Source: Streptomyces sp. YIM 121038 (lineage in GTDB: Bacteria; Actinomycetota; Actinomycetes; Streptomycetales; Streptomycetaceae). Taken from it: a DNA stretch of 64,000 nucleotides. The position numbers and the translations under genes are program-made. The stretch spans positions 9,732,001-9,796,000 of the forward strand of contig NZ_CP030771.1 of the NCBI RefSeq assembly GCF_006088715.1. Direction: 5' to 3'. Below, piece by piece: positions 26,540-36,164 of the stretch. The notes beneath the pieces were generated by a model, which did not search any database, was not told where the DNA came from, and was given only the letters and a program-made list of their open reading frames with translations. The first letter of the stretch is position 1, and each line of letters starts with the position of its first letter.

Positions 26540-27112
26540 TCAGCGGACGACGTCGAAGACGTTCTTCTGCAGGCCGTTGGCGTACGCCTCGTGCTCGACC
26601 AGCTTCAGCTTCTGGGTGTCCTTGTCCGTCTCGCTGAACAGGCGCTTGCCCGCGCCGAGGAGCAGCGGGAAGACGAGCAGGTGGTAGCGGTCGATCAGAC
26701 CGGCGTCCGAGAGGCTCCGGTTCAGTCCCGCGCTGCCGTGGACGATGATCGGGCCGCCGTCGGTCTCCTTGAGCGCGGCGACGTCGTCGAGCGAGCGCAG
26801 GATCGTGGTCTCGCCCCAGTTCGACACCAGGTCGCCCTCCCCGAGGGTGGTGGAGACGACGTACTTCGGCATCACCTTGTAGTCCGCGAACTCCTCCATG
26901 TCGGGCCACACCGGGCTGAACGCCTCGTAGCTGACGCGGCCCAGCAGGATCGCCGTGGCCTCCTGCTGCTCCCTGCCCTTGATCTCGAACGCCTCGGGGA
27001 GGAACTCGACGTCCTTGAAGGTCCATCCCGAGTTGCGGTAACCGGGCTCGCCGCCGGGAGCCTCCACGACGCCGTCGAGCGAGATGAAGGCGGTGCTGAT
27101 CAAAGTGCGCAT
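26540..27112 (-). CDS. Dihydrofolate reductase-fold family protein
   Basis: A 190-aa protein of the RibD C-terminal/DHFR-like family common in actinobacteria. Typical blocks are LISTAFISLDGVVEAPGGEP at the N-terminus, TAILLGRVSYEAFSPVWP, KYVVSTTLGEGD, GPIIVHGSAGLNRSL and DRYHLLVFPLLLGAGKRLF. These proteins bind NADPH through the glycine-containing loop, but the reduced substrate is usually unknown; they are not the housekeeping DHFR. GAGGAA precedes the ATG at 27112. Confidence 0.88.
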   Translation of the reverse strand: MRTLISTAFISLDGVVEAPGGEPGYRNSGWTFKDVEFLPEAFEIKGREQQEATAILLGRVSYEAFSPVWPDMEEFADYKVMPKYVVSTTLGEGDLVSNWGETTILRSLDDVAALKETDGGPIIVHGSAGLNRSLSDAGLIDRYHLLVFPLLLGAGKRLFSETDKDTQKLKLVEHEAYANGLQKNVFDVVR

Positions 27113-27275
27113 CTGGGTTCCTCGGTCTCTTGTGCCCGGTGCGTGCGCCCGGTTCACGGCAAGTGGGGTCCGTGCGCCCTTCGGCCGCACGCGCGGCGTC
27201 GTTCGCACCAACATCATCTATGACTGCCGGGCACGGAGAAACTCATCGGTCGCCCGTTCGCGTCGCCGCCGGGTG

Positions 27276-28286
27276 CTAGTGAGCGAGCTGCCGGGCGGGC
27301 GCGGGCGCCGGGGTGGGGTCGTCGGTCGCGAAGCGCGGCACCTCGTCGTTCTCGTCCCGGTTGCCGTTCTTCTCGTGGATCCACTTGCCCGCGAGGGCCG
27401 GGATCCAGGCGGAGAACTCGCTCTGGGTGAGGTCGGCGGGCACCTTGGCGCCGAGCCGGTTGAGGTCGGCGGCGGGCAGCCGCAGCGTCGGGTCGATGCG
27501 TTCGGCGGGGGCGTTCACCATCGCGGCGTCCCACACCTGGAGGGCGAACGTCGTGCAGTTGCGGGCCGGGGTCCCGGCCCAGCCGCCGGTGAGGAGGTAC
27601 TTCCAGGTGGGCAGCAGCGTGTACTTCTCGTCGGCCTGCTTGCGCCGGTCGATCTCCTTCTCGAAGGCGCTCTGTTGGGTGGGGGTGAGCGCCTTGCAGC
27701 GGGCCGCGCGGGGCGCGTACGCGCCGTTGCGGTCCTGCTTGCGGCTCGGCCGGTCCCATTCGATCAGCGGCTTGCCGGGCGTGTTGACGTCGTAGCCGGT
27801 GTAGTTGATGGACATGCCGTCCACCGGGCTGCCGTCGCCGTTGCGGCCGTCGGGGTCCTGCGGCTGGAACGAGTAGGTGTCGTAGCGCGCGGTGGCGCCT
27901 CCGGCGAGCTTGCGCTCGAAGGCGCCGTCCGCGTTGAAGTGCACCAGCCAGCTGTGGCCGAAGACGTGCTGGCTGACGTTGAGTTCGTAGAGGAGCTTGT
28001 TCGTCTGCTCGCCGTAGGAGAGCTTTCCGTACTTGTTCTGGAAGTCCTCGGACTTCCAGAGCGCGTAGGCACGGGTGCCCACGTCCCAGACGTAGCCGCC
28101 GGTGGTCCTGTCGGTGATCTCGGTGCTGTAGACGCACAGCGTGTTGTCGGCCGGTGCGGCGGACCGGGGGGCGGGCGCCGACGGCTCCGCCGCGGCGGCC
28201 GGTGCGGAGACGGCGGCCGTGGCGAGGACGGCCACGGCACAGGAACGGGTGAAGAAAGAGCGCAAAGTCACGGCAAAGGTATACAT
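27276..28286 (-). CDS. Secreted protein, possible LRAT/NlpC-P60-like fold
   Basis: A 336-aa protein with a signal peptide (hydrophobic AVAVLATAAVSAPAAAAEPS, cleavage near residue 33). The mature part contains QHVFGHSWLVHFNADG (about 105-120) and TPARNCTTFALQVWDAAM (about 235-252). A His early and an NC-T-F motif late is the order seen in permuted papain-like domains (LRAT, PPPDE and DUF4105-type), so a cysteine hydrolase role is possible. I do not recognise the family by name. The ATG used has no clear ribosome site; GTG 18 bp downstream is an alternative. Confidence 0.65.
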   Translation of the reverse strand: MYTFAVTLRSFFTRSCAVAVLATAAVSAPAAAAEPSAPAPRSAAPADNTLCVYSTEITDRTTGGYVWDVGTRAYALWKSEDFQNKYGKLSYGEQTNKLLYELNVSQHVFGHSWLVHFNADGAFERKLAGGATARYDTYSFQPQDPDGRNGDGSPVDGMSINYTGYDVNTPGKPLIEWDRPSRKQDRNGAYAPRAARCKALTPTQQSAFEKEIDRRKQADEKYTLLPTWKYLLTGGWAGTPARNCTTFALQVWDAAMVNAPAERIDPTLRLPAADLNRLGAKVPADLTQSEFSAWIPALAGKWIHEKNGNRDENDEVPRFATDDPTPAPAPARQLAH

Positions 28287-28717
28287 GCGGTGACCCGTTC
28301 ATGATCATTTAGGGGGTCGGTTTCTCGCCAGGGCGGCCGCGTGGCCGCGCGGCCGCCGAGGGGCGGGTCCGCGGGTACGCGTGCCGCTTCACCCGGGACG
28401 GTCCGACGCGCCCGGGACGGTCGGTCCGGCAAGGGTGCCCGGGCCGTCCGATGGAGGACGCCGTGCGAAATGTTATTGCGGGCCCCTGAGTTCGGGGGAG
28501 ATTTCGCGGATGAGCGGGTGAATTGACAGTGAACCCGCCCTTTCCGCGTGTTGTCAATTTCCCCGCCGAAATATGAAAGATGCAGGTCAGAGGCTTCATG
28601 GGGAGGTGCTGCCGCACTCGGTCGCGGAGGTGCCGATCGGCAGGAATACAACCAAGTGCGCACCCCACGAGTCCCCTGTTGTTGTTGAAACAACTTACTC
28701 CTCATGGAGGTTAGGAA
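28287..28717. other. Intergenic region between divergent secreted-protein genes
   Basis: No gene is seen. The region is A+T-richer near 28460-28600 and 28650-28715. It contains the inverted repeat listed separately and, just before the RTX-like gene, a small palindromic stretch TTGTTGAAACAA and the ribosome site GGAGG at 28706-28710. It probably carries the promoters of both flanking genes. Confidence 0.4.
28521..28559. promoter_or_regulatory. Inverted repeat containing two facing TTGACA hexamers
   Basis: Perfect 8-bp arms AATTGACA (28521-28528) and TGTCAATT (28552-28559), with a 23-nt spacer. Each arm contains TTGACA, the consensus -35, one on each strand. No good -10 is found at 17-18 nt on either side, so it could instead be a regulator binding site. 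Confidence 0.4.
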
Positions 28718-29626
28718 ATGCGCTCTCGCCCCTTCAGCAGCCGTACGTTAAGCGCTGCTTCCGCGGTGACGCTCGCTCTCGGCGCGGGCATCACCGCACC
28801 GGTGCTGCTGTCCGGCACGGCAGGTGCCGCGGCGCCGTCGGCCACCGCCGCGGTTGACGGGAAGTCGGTGGTCTACACGGCCGCCGCAGGTCAGACCAAC
28901 AAGCTGAACATCACCGCGTCGCGGACCGGTACGAGCCTCGACAACCTCACGTACCTCATCGACGACGTCGTCACCATCAAGGCGGGCACCGGCTGCACCT
29001 ACCCCAGCGGCTCCGACCACACGAAGGTCTCCTGCAAGGTCGACACCTCCGAGAGCCAGGACCCGTACGCCACCCTGGAGCTGTCCGCGGGTGACCGCAA
29101 CGACACGGTCAAGTACACCAACGAGACCGACAGCACCTACTACTTCGCCCGCCTCGACCTCGGCAAGGGCGACGACACCCTCACCGAGGCGGCCGGCGCC
29201 CAGGGCAACTCGATCCTGGGCGGCACGGGCGACGACACCCTCACGGTCAGCGCGTACAGCGTCGTGCTCGGCGGTGACGGCAAGGACACGATCCGCGCGG
29301 GCAAGGGCGCCATCTCGATAGGCGGCAACGGCAACGACACGCTCCACGCGGTCGGCGAGAACAGCGACGCCGACGGCGGAGCGGGCGACGACGTGATCCG
29401 CGGCGGCGGGAACCGGCAGAACCTGAACGGCGGCGACGGCAACGACACCATCCGCGCCGGAGCGGGCAGCGACTTCCTCTACGGAGGCAAGGGCAACGAC
29501 GTCCTGTACGGCGAGGGCGGCAACGACACCATCTACGGCAACAGCGGCGACGACAAGCTGTACGGCGGTCCCGGCACGGACACCCTGTCCGGCGGCCCCG
29601 GCAGGAACGAGATCCACCAGGACTGA
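28718..29626 (+). CDS. Secreted RTX-like calcium-binding repeat protein
   Basis: A 302-aa protein with a signal peptide (about residues 1-38, ending GTAGAAAP). A unique N-terminal domain of about 120 residues (with Cys in GTGCTYPSG and KVSCKVD) is followed from about residue 150 to the end by glycine/aspartate nonapeptide repeats of the hemolysin type (LGGTGDDTL, GGDGNDTI, GGKGNDVL, GGPGTDTL). Such repeats form a calcium-filled beta-roll outside the cell. No catalytic domain or type I secretion neighbours are present. Export by Sec rather than type I is typical for actinobacterial examples. Confidence 0.9.
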   Translation: MRSRPFSSRTLSAASAVTLALGAGITAPVLLSGTAGAAAPSATAAVDGKSVVYTAAAGQTNKLNITASRTGTSLDNLTYLIDDVVTIKAGTGCTYPSGSDHTKVSCKVDTSESQDPYATLELSAGDRNDTVKYTNETDSTYYFARLDLGKGDDTLTEAAGAQGNSILGGTGDDTLTVSAYSVVLGGDGKDTIRAGKGAISIGGNGNDTLHAVGENSDADGGAGDDVIRGGGNRQNLNGGDGNDTIRAGAGSDFLYGGKGNDVLYGEGGNDTIYGNSGDDKLYGGPGTDTLSGGPGRNEIHQD

Positions 29627-29632
29627 CCCACC

Positions 29633-29656
29633 GGGCGCCCACAGCCGTCGGCGCCC
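29633..29656. terminator. Terminator between convergent RTX-like and dehydrogenase genes
   Basis: Perfect 7-bp stem GGGCGCC (29633-29639) / GGCGCCC (29650-29656) with a 10-nt loop, 7 bp after the RTX-like stop codon. Confidence 0.55.
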
Positions 29657-29700
29657 GAGGCCCGCCCCGGGCCCGCGTGCCGCGCGAGCGGCGCCGCGGG

Positions 29701-30741
29701 CTACGGGCGCGGCGCCAGGGTCTCGACGGTGATGTGCGGCGCCAGGGAGCGGAGGAAGCCGGGTGCGTCGAAGGCGCTGCCCGCGGAGGCGACGCCCTCC
29801 CTCCTGATCTGCCCGGTCAGGACGCGGTGCACGGCTTCCACCACGAGCGGCGCGGTGACCGCGTAGATGTCCCGGCCGCGGGCCACGGCACGCCGCTCCC
29901 TGCCGCCGGAGCGCACGACGACGTCGACGACGAAGGTCTGCGCCGACCGTCCCCGCTCGTCGACGGCGGCCGGGGCCGGAGTGCCCGGGGCCGTGACCTC
30001 CCCGGCCGCCTCGACGGTCATGTAGGTGCGCACGTCGGGAACCGGCAGATGGCTGGGGACCGTGACGACGTCGGCCATCGTGAACTCCCCGATGACGGAC
30101 CGGGTTCCCATCGGTTCGGGGAAGGTCCACTCCAGGGTGGGCGGGGCGTCGTCGCGGTACTCCAGGCGTCCGTCCGCGAAGCGGACGCGCCGGCCGCCGC
30201 GCCGCTCCCGGGAGACCGCGCCCGCGGCACGCGTCCCCTCGGTGGGGTGCCAGCCGTTCAGGCCGTAGGCGACGTGGACCTCGTCGGCCTCCGTCCAGTC
30301 GTCCATCGCCGCCGTGGCCACCAGGTCGCCGAGGCCGCCGAAGAAGGCCATCGCGGGCACGATCACCGCTCCCGCGGCGCGGGCCCGGTCCGCGAAGCGG
30401 GCGAACGTGTCGGCGTTGGCCTCGATCTCGGCCGCCACGTCCACATACGGGATACCGGCGCGCAGCGCCGCCTCGATCACGGGCGCGGCCGTCGTGGCGA
30501 AGGGCCCGGCACAGTTGACCACGGCCGCCGCACCGGACAGCGCCCGGTCGAGCGCGGCCGGATCGTCGACCGGCGCGGGCCGGGCGTCGAGGCCGGGGTG
30601 GGACGCGGCCAGCTCCCGCAGCTTGCCGGCGTCACGGCCGGAGAGGACCGGGACGAACCCGCGCTCCCGCAAGTGCGCCACCACGAACCGACCGGTGTGC
30701 CCGTAGGCGCCGTACACCGCCACGATCTGCCCCGTTGCCAT
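29701..30741 (-). CDS. Saccharopine dehydrogenase-like NAD(P)-binding protein
   Basis: A 346-aa protein with an N-terminal Rossmann fold (IVAVYGAYGHTGRFVVAHL, about residues 6-24), LSGRDAGKLRELA, AVVNCAGPFATTAAPVIEAA and AGIPYVDVAAEIEANAD. This is the layout of trans-acting enoyl reductase/saccharopine-reductase-like proteins (DUF-rich family). The C-terminal domain ends SAFDAPGFLRSLAPH. The exact reaction is not known. It is divergent from a GlxA-type regulator 100 bp away, which probably controls it. Confidence 0.85.
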   Translation of the reverse strand: MATGQIVAVYGAYGHTGRFVVAHLRERGFVPVLSGRDAGKLRELAASHPGLDARPAPVDDPAALDRALSGAAAVVNCAGPFATTAAPVIEAALRAGIPYVDVAAEIEANADTFARFADRARAAGAVIVPAMAFFGGLGDLVATAAMDDWTEADEVHVAYGLNGWHPTEGTRAAGAVSRERRGGRRVRFADGRLEYRDDAPPTLEWTFPEPMGTRSVIGEFTMADVVTVPSHLPVPDVRTYMTVEAAGEVTAPGTPAPAAVDERGRSAQTFVVDVVVRSGGRERRAVARGRDIYAVTAPLVVEAVHRVLTGQIRREGVASAGSAFDAPGFLRSLAPHITVETLAPRP

Positions 30742-30841
30742 GACTTCTCCTCTGTGCTTGAACGATCAACGAGGAACATCCTGGCCGGTGCGGACGTCGT
30801 GCGTGAGTGTCTGGAACGACATGCCCCGTACAATTCCGGAC

Positions 30842-31810
30842 ATGAGTTCTGTCGCGTTCGCCGTCACCGACGGGATGCTGCACTTCGAACTGTCCGTGGC
30901 GTACGAGGTCTTCGGCTCCGCCCCGGACGCCGTGCCAGGACCCTGGTACGACGTCGGCGTGTACGGCCCGGACGCCGTGCGGTTCGGCCGGTTCCGCCTG
31001 GAGCCCGACCACGGCTTCGACCGGCTCCGCCACGCGAGCACCGTGATCGTGCCCGGCTGGGCCGACGTCGCCGTGGAGCCGCCCGCCGACCTGGTCGACG
31101 CGGTGCGCGCGGCCCACCGGGCGGGCGCGCGCGTGGCCTCCCTGTGCACGGGCGCGTTCGTCCTGGCCGCCGCGGGCCTCCTGGACGGCAGGCGCGCCAC
31201 CACGCACTGGGCGCACACCGACGCCCTGGCCGCCCGCTACCCGCGGGTGGAGGTCGACCCGGACGTCCTCTACGTGGACGACGGCAGCGTGCTCACCTCC
31301 GCGGGCAAGGCCGCCGCGATGGACCTCTGTCTGCACCTCGTCCGCCTCGACCACGGCTCGTCGGTCGCCAACGCCGTCGCCCGCCGACTGGTCGTGCCGC
31401 CGCACCGCGACGGCGGCCAGGCCCAGTTCGTCACCGCCCCCGTGCCCGCCCGGGACGACCATCCGCTCGCCGGGCTGCTCCCCTGGGCGATCGAGCGCCT
31501 CGACGAGCCGCTGACCGTGGAGGACCTGGCCCGCCGGGCCCGGATGAGCTCGCGCCACCTGGGCCGGCACTTCAAGGCGGCGACCGGCACCACCCCACTG
31601 CAATGGCTGCTGACCCAACGCGTCCGCCGCGCACAGGAGTTGCTGGAGAGGACCGACGACGGCATCGACGCCATCGCCGCGGCCACCGGCATGGGGACCG
31701 CCACGACGCTGCGCCGTCACTTCAACCGCGCCGTCGGCGTGCCGCCGGACGCCTACCGCCGCACGTTCCGCTCGCGCGGCCCGGTCAAGGGCCCCGCACG
31801 CGGCGCATAG
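30842..31810 (+). CDS. GlxA-family regulator (DJ-1/PfpI + AraC domains)
   Basis: A 322-aa regulator. The DJ-1/PfpI-like domain (about residues 3-170) has STVIVPGWADV and the elbow VASLCTGAFVLAAAGLLDG. The AraC domain follows with LTVEDLARRARMSSRHLGRHF and IDAIAAATGMGTATTLRRHF. It starts at ATG 30842, giving the family-typical MSSVAFAVTDGMLHFELSV. It is the second regulator of this kind in the window, and again divergent from a single enzyme gene, the saccharopine-dehydrogenase-like gene. Confidence 0.9.
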   Translation: MSSVAFAVTDGMLHFELSVAYEVFGSAPDAVPGPWYDVGVYGPDAVRFGRFRLEPDHGFDRLRHASTVIVPGWADVAVEPPADLVDAVRAAHRAGARVASLCTGAFVLAAAGLLDGRRATTHWAHTDALAARYPRVEVDPDVLYVDDGSVLTSAGKAAAMDLCLHLVRLDHGSSVANAVARRLVVPPHRDGGQAQFVTAPVPARDDHPLAGLLPWAIERLDEPLTVEDLARRARMSSRHLGRHFKAATGTTPLQWLLTQRVRRAQELLERTDDGIDAIAAATGMGTATTLRRHFNRAVGVPPDAYRRTFRSRGPVKGPARGA

Positions 31811-31963
31811 TCGCCGCTACAGCAAACGATGGGCAAATGTCAGGCGAGCTACCGGTACGCGGGGCCGAGTTCGTCGAGAATGGACGGTGACGGAGAGGGG
31901 CGTCAGGGGAACCGGATCGTCGTGATTCCCCTGGCCGGAGGTCAAGTCGCAGGGGGCCGGGAG

Positions 31964-32332
31964 ATGAAGGACGCATCTGGACATCAGCTGGCCGCGCCGA
32001 GGATCCACGACGCCGCCGACGGCGTGGTCACCCTCGGCGGGCACGAACCCGAGCTGGTGGTGCGGATCGAGCCGTACGCGGGGATGGCCGCGGGGGATCA
32101 GGTCCAACTCAGGTGGGACACCGGGGTGTTGCGCACATCCCGGATCGACACGCAGATCATCGACGCCGGTGAGGTCGGCGAGGCCAAGGTGTTCACCGTC
32201 CGCCCCGCCCCGGGCACGGCACGGGTGAGCTACCTCGTGGGCCACCCCGCCGGTGACTGGCACGCCTCGCAGCGGCTGACCGTCACCGTGCGGGAGACCC
32301 ACGAGAGCCCGCGCCGCCTCACCCGGCCGTGA
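31964..32332 (+). CDS. Small hypothetical protein, beta-rich
   Basis: A 122-aa protein with no signal peptide or membrane helix. Most of it alternates short hydrophobic strands (GVVTLGGHEPELVVRIEPY, QVQLRWDTGVL, ARVSYLVGHPAGDWHASQ, LTVTVRET), suggesting a single Ig-like beta-sandwich. No family is recognised. The ATG at 31964 follows GGGGGCCGGGAG. An in-frame upstream ATG exists at 31880 but lacks a ribosome site. It converges with the hydrolase gene, leaving only 9 bp between the stops. Confidence 0.6.
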   Translation: MKDASGHQLAAPRIHDAADGVVTLGGHEPELVVRIEPYAGMAAGDQVQLRWDTGVLRTSRIDTQIIDAGEVGEAKVFTVRPAPGTARVSYLVGHPAGDWHASQRLTVTVRETHESPRRLTRP

Positions 32333-32341
32333 ACCGACCGG

Positions 32342-34171
32342 TCAGGCGCCGGGCGGCACGCTGCCCTTGATCACGGTGCCGGGCGCGGGCGTGATCAGGC
32401 GCGTGAGGTAGTCGGTGACGGCCTTCCGCTCGGCCCCGCCGTTGAAGACCTTCGCACCGTGGCCCCAGCCGTCGACCTCCACGAGCGCCGCCTTGTCGCC
32501 GAGGTGCCGCGCGGCGGAGCGGGCCCAGTCGACGGGCGTGGCGTTGTCGTAGCGGGCGTTGATCAGCAGCATCGGGTGCTCGGTGCGGAAGTCGCCCGGC
32601 GTCGCGGGCCGCGGCGTGGGGCGCTCCGGCAGGCCCAGGCACAGGTTGGCGTACCCGACGGCGTTGGGCGAGAAGCCGAAGGCGGGCGCGGCCTCACGGG
32701 CCGCCTTCTGGTCGGCGAGGTAGGCCGCGGCGTCCGGGGCGCGCAGGTTCAGATCGACGCACACCGCCTGGTCGGCCACGGGCAGCAGCTTCCCGCCCGG
32801 CTCCTCGCCGTCCTCCTGCCAGGGCTTCCCGCTGTCCAGGGCCTGGAGGTACTCGCCGACCACCGGCCAGGACGGGGTGAGGAGCATCTGGTCGAGCGTG
32901 CCGTTCAGCGCGGCGAGCGTGACCTTCTTGCCGTCGTTGCGCAGGGTGCCGTCGGCGGCCTTGGCGGCCACGCGCCGAAGGACCGCACGCGGGTCCTTGT
33001 CGCCCAGCGCGCACGCGTCGTTCTTTCCGCACCACCGGGCGAACTCTCCGAAGGCACGCTCCAGGGCGCGGGCACTCGTGACGTTGAAGTCGCGCCGGCC
33101 GACCGCCGGGTCCATCACGCCGTCAAGGACGGCGGCCCGCACCCGCTCGCCGTACAGCTGCGCGTACCGCTGGCCGTAGAGCGTGCCGTACGAGTGCCCG
33201 TACAGGGAGACGCGGTCCTCGCCGAGCGCGGCGCGGACCGCCTCGACGTCATGGCTGACGCTGGTCGCGTCGGTGTGCGCGGCCACGGGCCCGGACGCGC
33301 GGGCACAGTCCTCGGCGAAGGCACCGGCCCGCTCCCGCTCGCGGGCGAACTCCGCCGCGGAGGCGGCGGGCTTCTTGTCCCGCACCATGGCGACGTACGG
33401 CTTCGCCGGGCAGCGCACCGCGCTGCTCGCGCCGACGCCGCGCGGATCGAGGCTGACGATGTCGAAGCGCCGTTCGAGACCGCCCCAGGTGTCGGTGGCC
33501 CGGACCGTGTCGACGCCGGAGCTGCCGGGGCCGCCGGGCAGGAACACGAGCGTGCCGACGCGCCGGTCCGGTTCGGCCGCGGTGCGCCGGGCGACCGCGA
33601 TGTCGATCTTCTTGCCGCCGGGCTCACGCCAGTCGACGGGCACCCGCACGGTGCCGCAGTCGGCCCCCTTCGGCACGCCCTCCTCGGCGCGACAGGCCTT
33701 CCAGGCGATCCGCTGCTCCGGGATCCGCACCGCCGCCTCGTCCCGCGCCCCGGACGCCACGTCCCGGTCCTGCCACGCGTACAGGGCGCCGCCGATCCGC
33801 GCCCCCGACCACGTGCCGCAGTTCACGTCGGCCTTCGCGGCCACGTCGGAGGGGAACCAGTCGGCCTTCAGGCGCGGCTTGCCCTGCGGCTCTCCGCGCA
33901 CACAGGAGGCGGGGAACCCGCCGCTCTCCGCCGTGAACCGCATGATGCGGTCCCCACCCGTCGTCGATATCACGTACGAGATGTCCCTGGCGTCGTCCGG
34001 CAGCCACCGCGGCACGGACGTCCGGTCCTTCTTCGCCTCGGCGCCGGTCCTGTACGTGGCCCTCTCCTGGTGGTCGTCGAAGGGGTTGTACGAGCCGCCG
34101 CACGCCGTCAAGGAGACGGCGAGCGCGGCCACGCCGAGGGCACAGACCGGTGTGCGCGGGATTCGGGGCAT
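32342..34171 (-). CDS. Lipoprotein alpha/beta hydrolase with TAP-like C-terminal domain
   Basis: A 609-aa exported hydrolase. The lipobox AVSLTACGG (Cys about residue 24) predicts a lipid anchor. A unique ~130-residue N-terminal region precedes the hydrolase core: oxyanion segment LVFLPGGPGSSGVD, nucleophile elbow SLYGHSYGTLYGQRYA, Asp in MLLINARYDNATPVDWA and His in VDGWGHGAKVF, the last two in the TAP-like C-terminal domain. It belongs with tripeptidyl aminopeptidases such as SlpD/SlpE of Streptomyces, which remove N-terminal tripeptides. The extra N-terminal region is unusual for the family. It is divergent from the histidine kinase gene. Confidence 0.88.
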   Translation of the reverse strand: MPRIPRTPVCALGVAALAVSLTACGGSYNPFDDHQERATYRTGAEAKKDRTSVPRWLPDDARDISYVISTTGGDRIMRFTAESGGFPASCVRGEPQGKPRLKADWFPSDVAAKADVNCGTWSGARIGGALYAWQDRDVASGARDEAAVRIPEQRIAWKACRAEEGVPKGADCGTVRVPVDWREPGGKKIDIAVARRTAAEPDRRVGTLVFLPGGPGSSGVDTVRATDTWGGLERRFDIVSLDPRGVGASSAVRCPAKPYVAMVRDKKPAASAAEFARERERAGAFAEDCARASGPVAAHTDATSVSHDVEAVRAALGEDRVSLYGHSYGTLYGQRYAQLYGERVRAAVLDGVMDPAVGRRDFNVTSARALERAFGEFARWCGKNDACALGDKDPRAVLRRVAAKAADGTLRNDGKKVTLAALNGTLDQMLLTPSWPVVGEYLQALDSGKPWQEDGEEPGGKLLPVADQAVCVDLNLRAPDAAAYLADQKAAREAAPAFGFSPNAVGYANLCLGLPERPTPRPATPGDFRTEHPMLLINARYDNATPVDWARSAARHLGDKAALVEVDGWGHGAKVFNGGAERKAVTDYLTRLITPAPGTVIKGSVPPGA

Positions 34172-34325
34172 GGGCGTCGCTCTCTTCGGGAGTCCTGGAA
34201 TGCTGCGTTCCTCCACGGTGGCCGGGCGGTGCCGGGCGCCGCCTCAGCCGTTCGATGGATCGGACCCACGCCGGTCCGGCTTTCGGTTGAGCCCTCGCGT
34301 ACGACCTGGTCCGTACATTCACTGT

Positions 34326-35453
34326 GTGAACCGCCGTCGCACGCTGCTCCTCGCCCTGCCGCCCGCCCTGCTGCTCTGGCTCGGCGACCTCGTCTCGAAC
34401 GAGCCGGACGGCTCCTGGCTCCCACTGGTGTCCGGGCCGCTGGCGCTGGGGGCGCTGCTCGCGCGCCGCCGCGTCGCCGTCGAGGCGCTGGCGGCCGGGG
34501 CGGCCCTGGCGTCCGGGGCGCTGACGCTCGGCATGCTGTGGCTCGCCCCCGCGGGCGGCAGCTGGGGCCTGCTGGAGTCGGCGGCCCTGCTCGCGCTGCT
34601 CACCGTGGCGGCCCGGACGGCACGGGTCCCGGCCGCGTACGTGCTCTGCCCGCTCCTGGCCGTGGCGATCGCGGCCGCGCCGGTGCGCATGGGCTTCCCC
34701 TCGGACGCCCAGACCTTCGCGTTCCTGCTCACCGTCGCGGCGGGCGGCGCGCTCGCGCTCGGCTGCTATCTGCGCTCCCTGGACCGGCGCAGGGCCGACG
34801 CCGTGACCGCCGTGCAGGAGGCGGAGCGCCTCGCCCTCGCACGCGACCTGCACGACTTCGTCGCCCACCACGTCACCGGCATCGTCGTCCAGGCCCAGGC
34901 GGCCCGCACCATCCGGGAGACCGCGCCCGAGCAGCTCGATCCGCTCCTCGCGGGCATCGAGCGGGCGGGCACGGAGACCCTCGCCTCCATGCGCCGCCTC
35001 GTGCACGTGCTGCGTGCCGCGCCCGACGCCCCGACCCGGCCCGCCGACCTGCTCACCGAACTCGCCGCCCTGGTGGCCGCGCACGGCGACAGCGGGGCGG
35101 CGGCCACCCTGGACGTCTCCGCCGACGCCCGGGGCCTCGCCCTCGCGCCGGAGGTCGAGACGTCCGTGCACCGCGTGGTCCAGGAGTCCCTCACCAACGT
35201 GCGCCGCCACGCGCCGGAGGCCGACGACGTCCGCGTGCGGCTGACGGCCGACGGCGGCCGCCTGTGCGTCGAGGTCACCAACGGCCCCGCGCCCGCCGGT
35301 GACCGCCCGCCGCCCGGCGGAAGGGGCGGCCTCGGCCTGGTCGGGCTGCGCGAGCGCGTGGAGGCCGTCGGCGGCGGCTTCGCGGCCGGGCCCGCCCCGG
35401 GTGGCGGCTGGCGGGTCCGCGCCGCGTTTCCCCCGGCACACCTGCCACACTGA
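34326..35453 (+). CDS. Sensor histidine kinase, NarL-partner type (HisKA_3)
   Basis: A 375-aa membrane kinase with four to five hydrophobic segments in the first ~145 residues, then the HisKA_3 phosphorylation site [20 protein letters not shown] (His about residue 179) and a HATPase domain ([33 protein letters not shown]). The GTG at 34326 gives [13 protein letters not shown], a sensible first helix. It is 5 bp before the response regulator ATG, so the two form an operon. The signal is unknown; the adjacent divergent lipoprotein peptidase could be a target. Confidence 0.92.
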   Translation: MNRRRTLLLALPPALLLWLGDLVSNEPDGSWLPLVSGPLALGALLARRRVAVEALAAGAALASGALTLGMLWLAPAGGSWGLLESAALLALLTVAARTARVPAAYVLCPLLAVAIAAAPVRMGFPSDAQTFAFLLTVAAGGALALGCYLRSLDRRRADAVTAVQEAERLALARDLHDFVAHHVTGIVVQAQAARTIRETAPEQLDPLLAGIERAGTETLASMRRLVHVLRAAPDAPTRPADLLTELAALVAAHGDSGAAATLDVSADARGLALAPEVETSVHRVVQESLTNVRRHAPEADDVRVRLTADGGRLCVEVTNGPAPAGDRPPPGGRGGLGLVGLRERVEAVGGGFAAGPAPGGGWRVRAAFPPAHLPH

Positions 35454-35458
35454 CCACG

Positions 35459-36160
35459 ATGAGTGTGACGACCCCCGAGACCGGCTCCGCGCCCCTGCGC
35501 GTCCTGATCGCCGACGACCAGGAGATGGTGCGCACCGGCTTCCGCCTGATCCTCGCCGCGCAGCCCGGCATCGAGGTCGTCGGCGAGGCCGCCGACGGCG
35601 CCGCGTGCGTGGAGCTCGCCCGGCGGCTGCGCCCCGACGTCTGCCTGGTCGACGTCCGCATGCCGAAGCTCAACGGCCTGGAGGTGACCCGGCTGCTCGC
35701 CGGGCCGGACGCGGTCGATCCCCTGCACGTCGTCGTGGTGACCACCTTCGACCAGGACGACTACCTGGACGAGGCGCTGCGCCGTGGCGCGGTCGGCTTC
35801 CTGTTGAAGGACGCGGGACCCGGCCTCCTGGTCGAGGCGGTGCGCGCCGCGGCGCGCGGCGACGCCCTGGTCTCGCCCGCCGTCACGCTGCGCCTGCTGC
35901 GGCGCACGGCCGAGCGGCACGGCCCGCGGTGCGGCGCGGCGGCCGCGGGTGGCGCGCCGCACGAGCTGTCCGAGCGGGAGCTCGGCGTGGCCCGGCTCGT
36001 GGCGCGCGGCCGCACCAACCAGGAGATCGCCGCCGAGCTGTTCATCTCCGTCGCCACCGTGAAGACCCACCTCGTCAACATCCAGGCCAAGCTGGCCGTC
36101 CGGAACCGCGTCGAGATCGCGGCCTGGGCCTGGGAGTCGGGGCAGATGGGCCCCGCCTGA
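35459..36160 (+). CDS. NarL/FixJ-family response regulator
   Basis: A 233-aa regulator. The receiver domain shows [18 protein letters not shown], phospho-acceptor Asp in [12 protein letters not shown] (about residue 62), [12 protein letters not shown] and FLLKDAGPG (Lys). The C-terminal LuxR-type helix-turn-helix is [20 protein letters not shown] and [16 protein letters not shown]. It partners the kinase encoded just upstream. Its stop is only 4 bp from that of the convergent esterase-like gene. Confidence 0.94.
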   Translation: MSVTTPETGSAPLRVLIADDQEMVRTGFRLILAAQPGIEVVGEAADGAACVELARRLRPDVCLVDVRMPKLNGLEVTRLLAGPDAVDPLHVVVVTTFDQDDYLDEALRRGAVGFLLKDAGPGLLVEAVRAAARGDALVSPAVTLRLLRRTAERHGPRCGAAAAGGAPHELSERELGVARLVARGRTNQEIAAELFISVATVKTHLVNIQAKLAVRNRVEIAAWAWESGQMGPA

Positions 36161-36164
36161 CGCC

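Noticed and set aside
24189..27026. A 945-aa leftward frame over the BtrH, GlxA, DLH and DHFR region
   Set aside because: Composite of shadows crossing genes on both strands; composition is Arg/Gly/Ala-rich and no motif is seen.
32459..35302. A 947-aa rightward frame opposite the lipoprotein hydrolase
   Set aside because: Low-complexity Gly/Arg/Val composition typical of antisense frames in G+C-rich DNA, with no domain signature. The opposite strand encodes a clear hydrolase with catalytic motifs.
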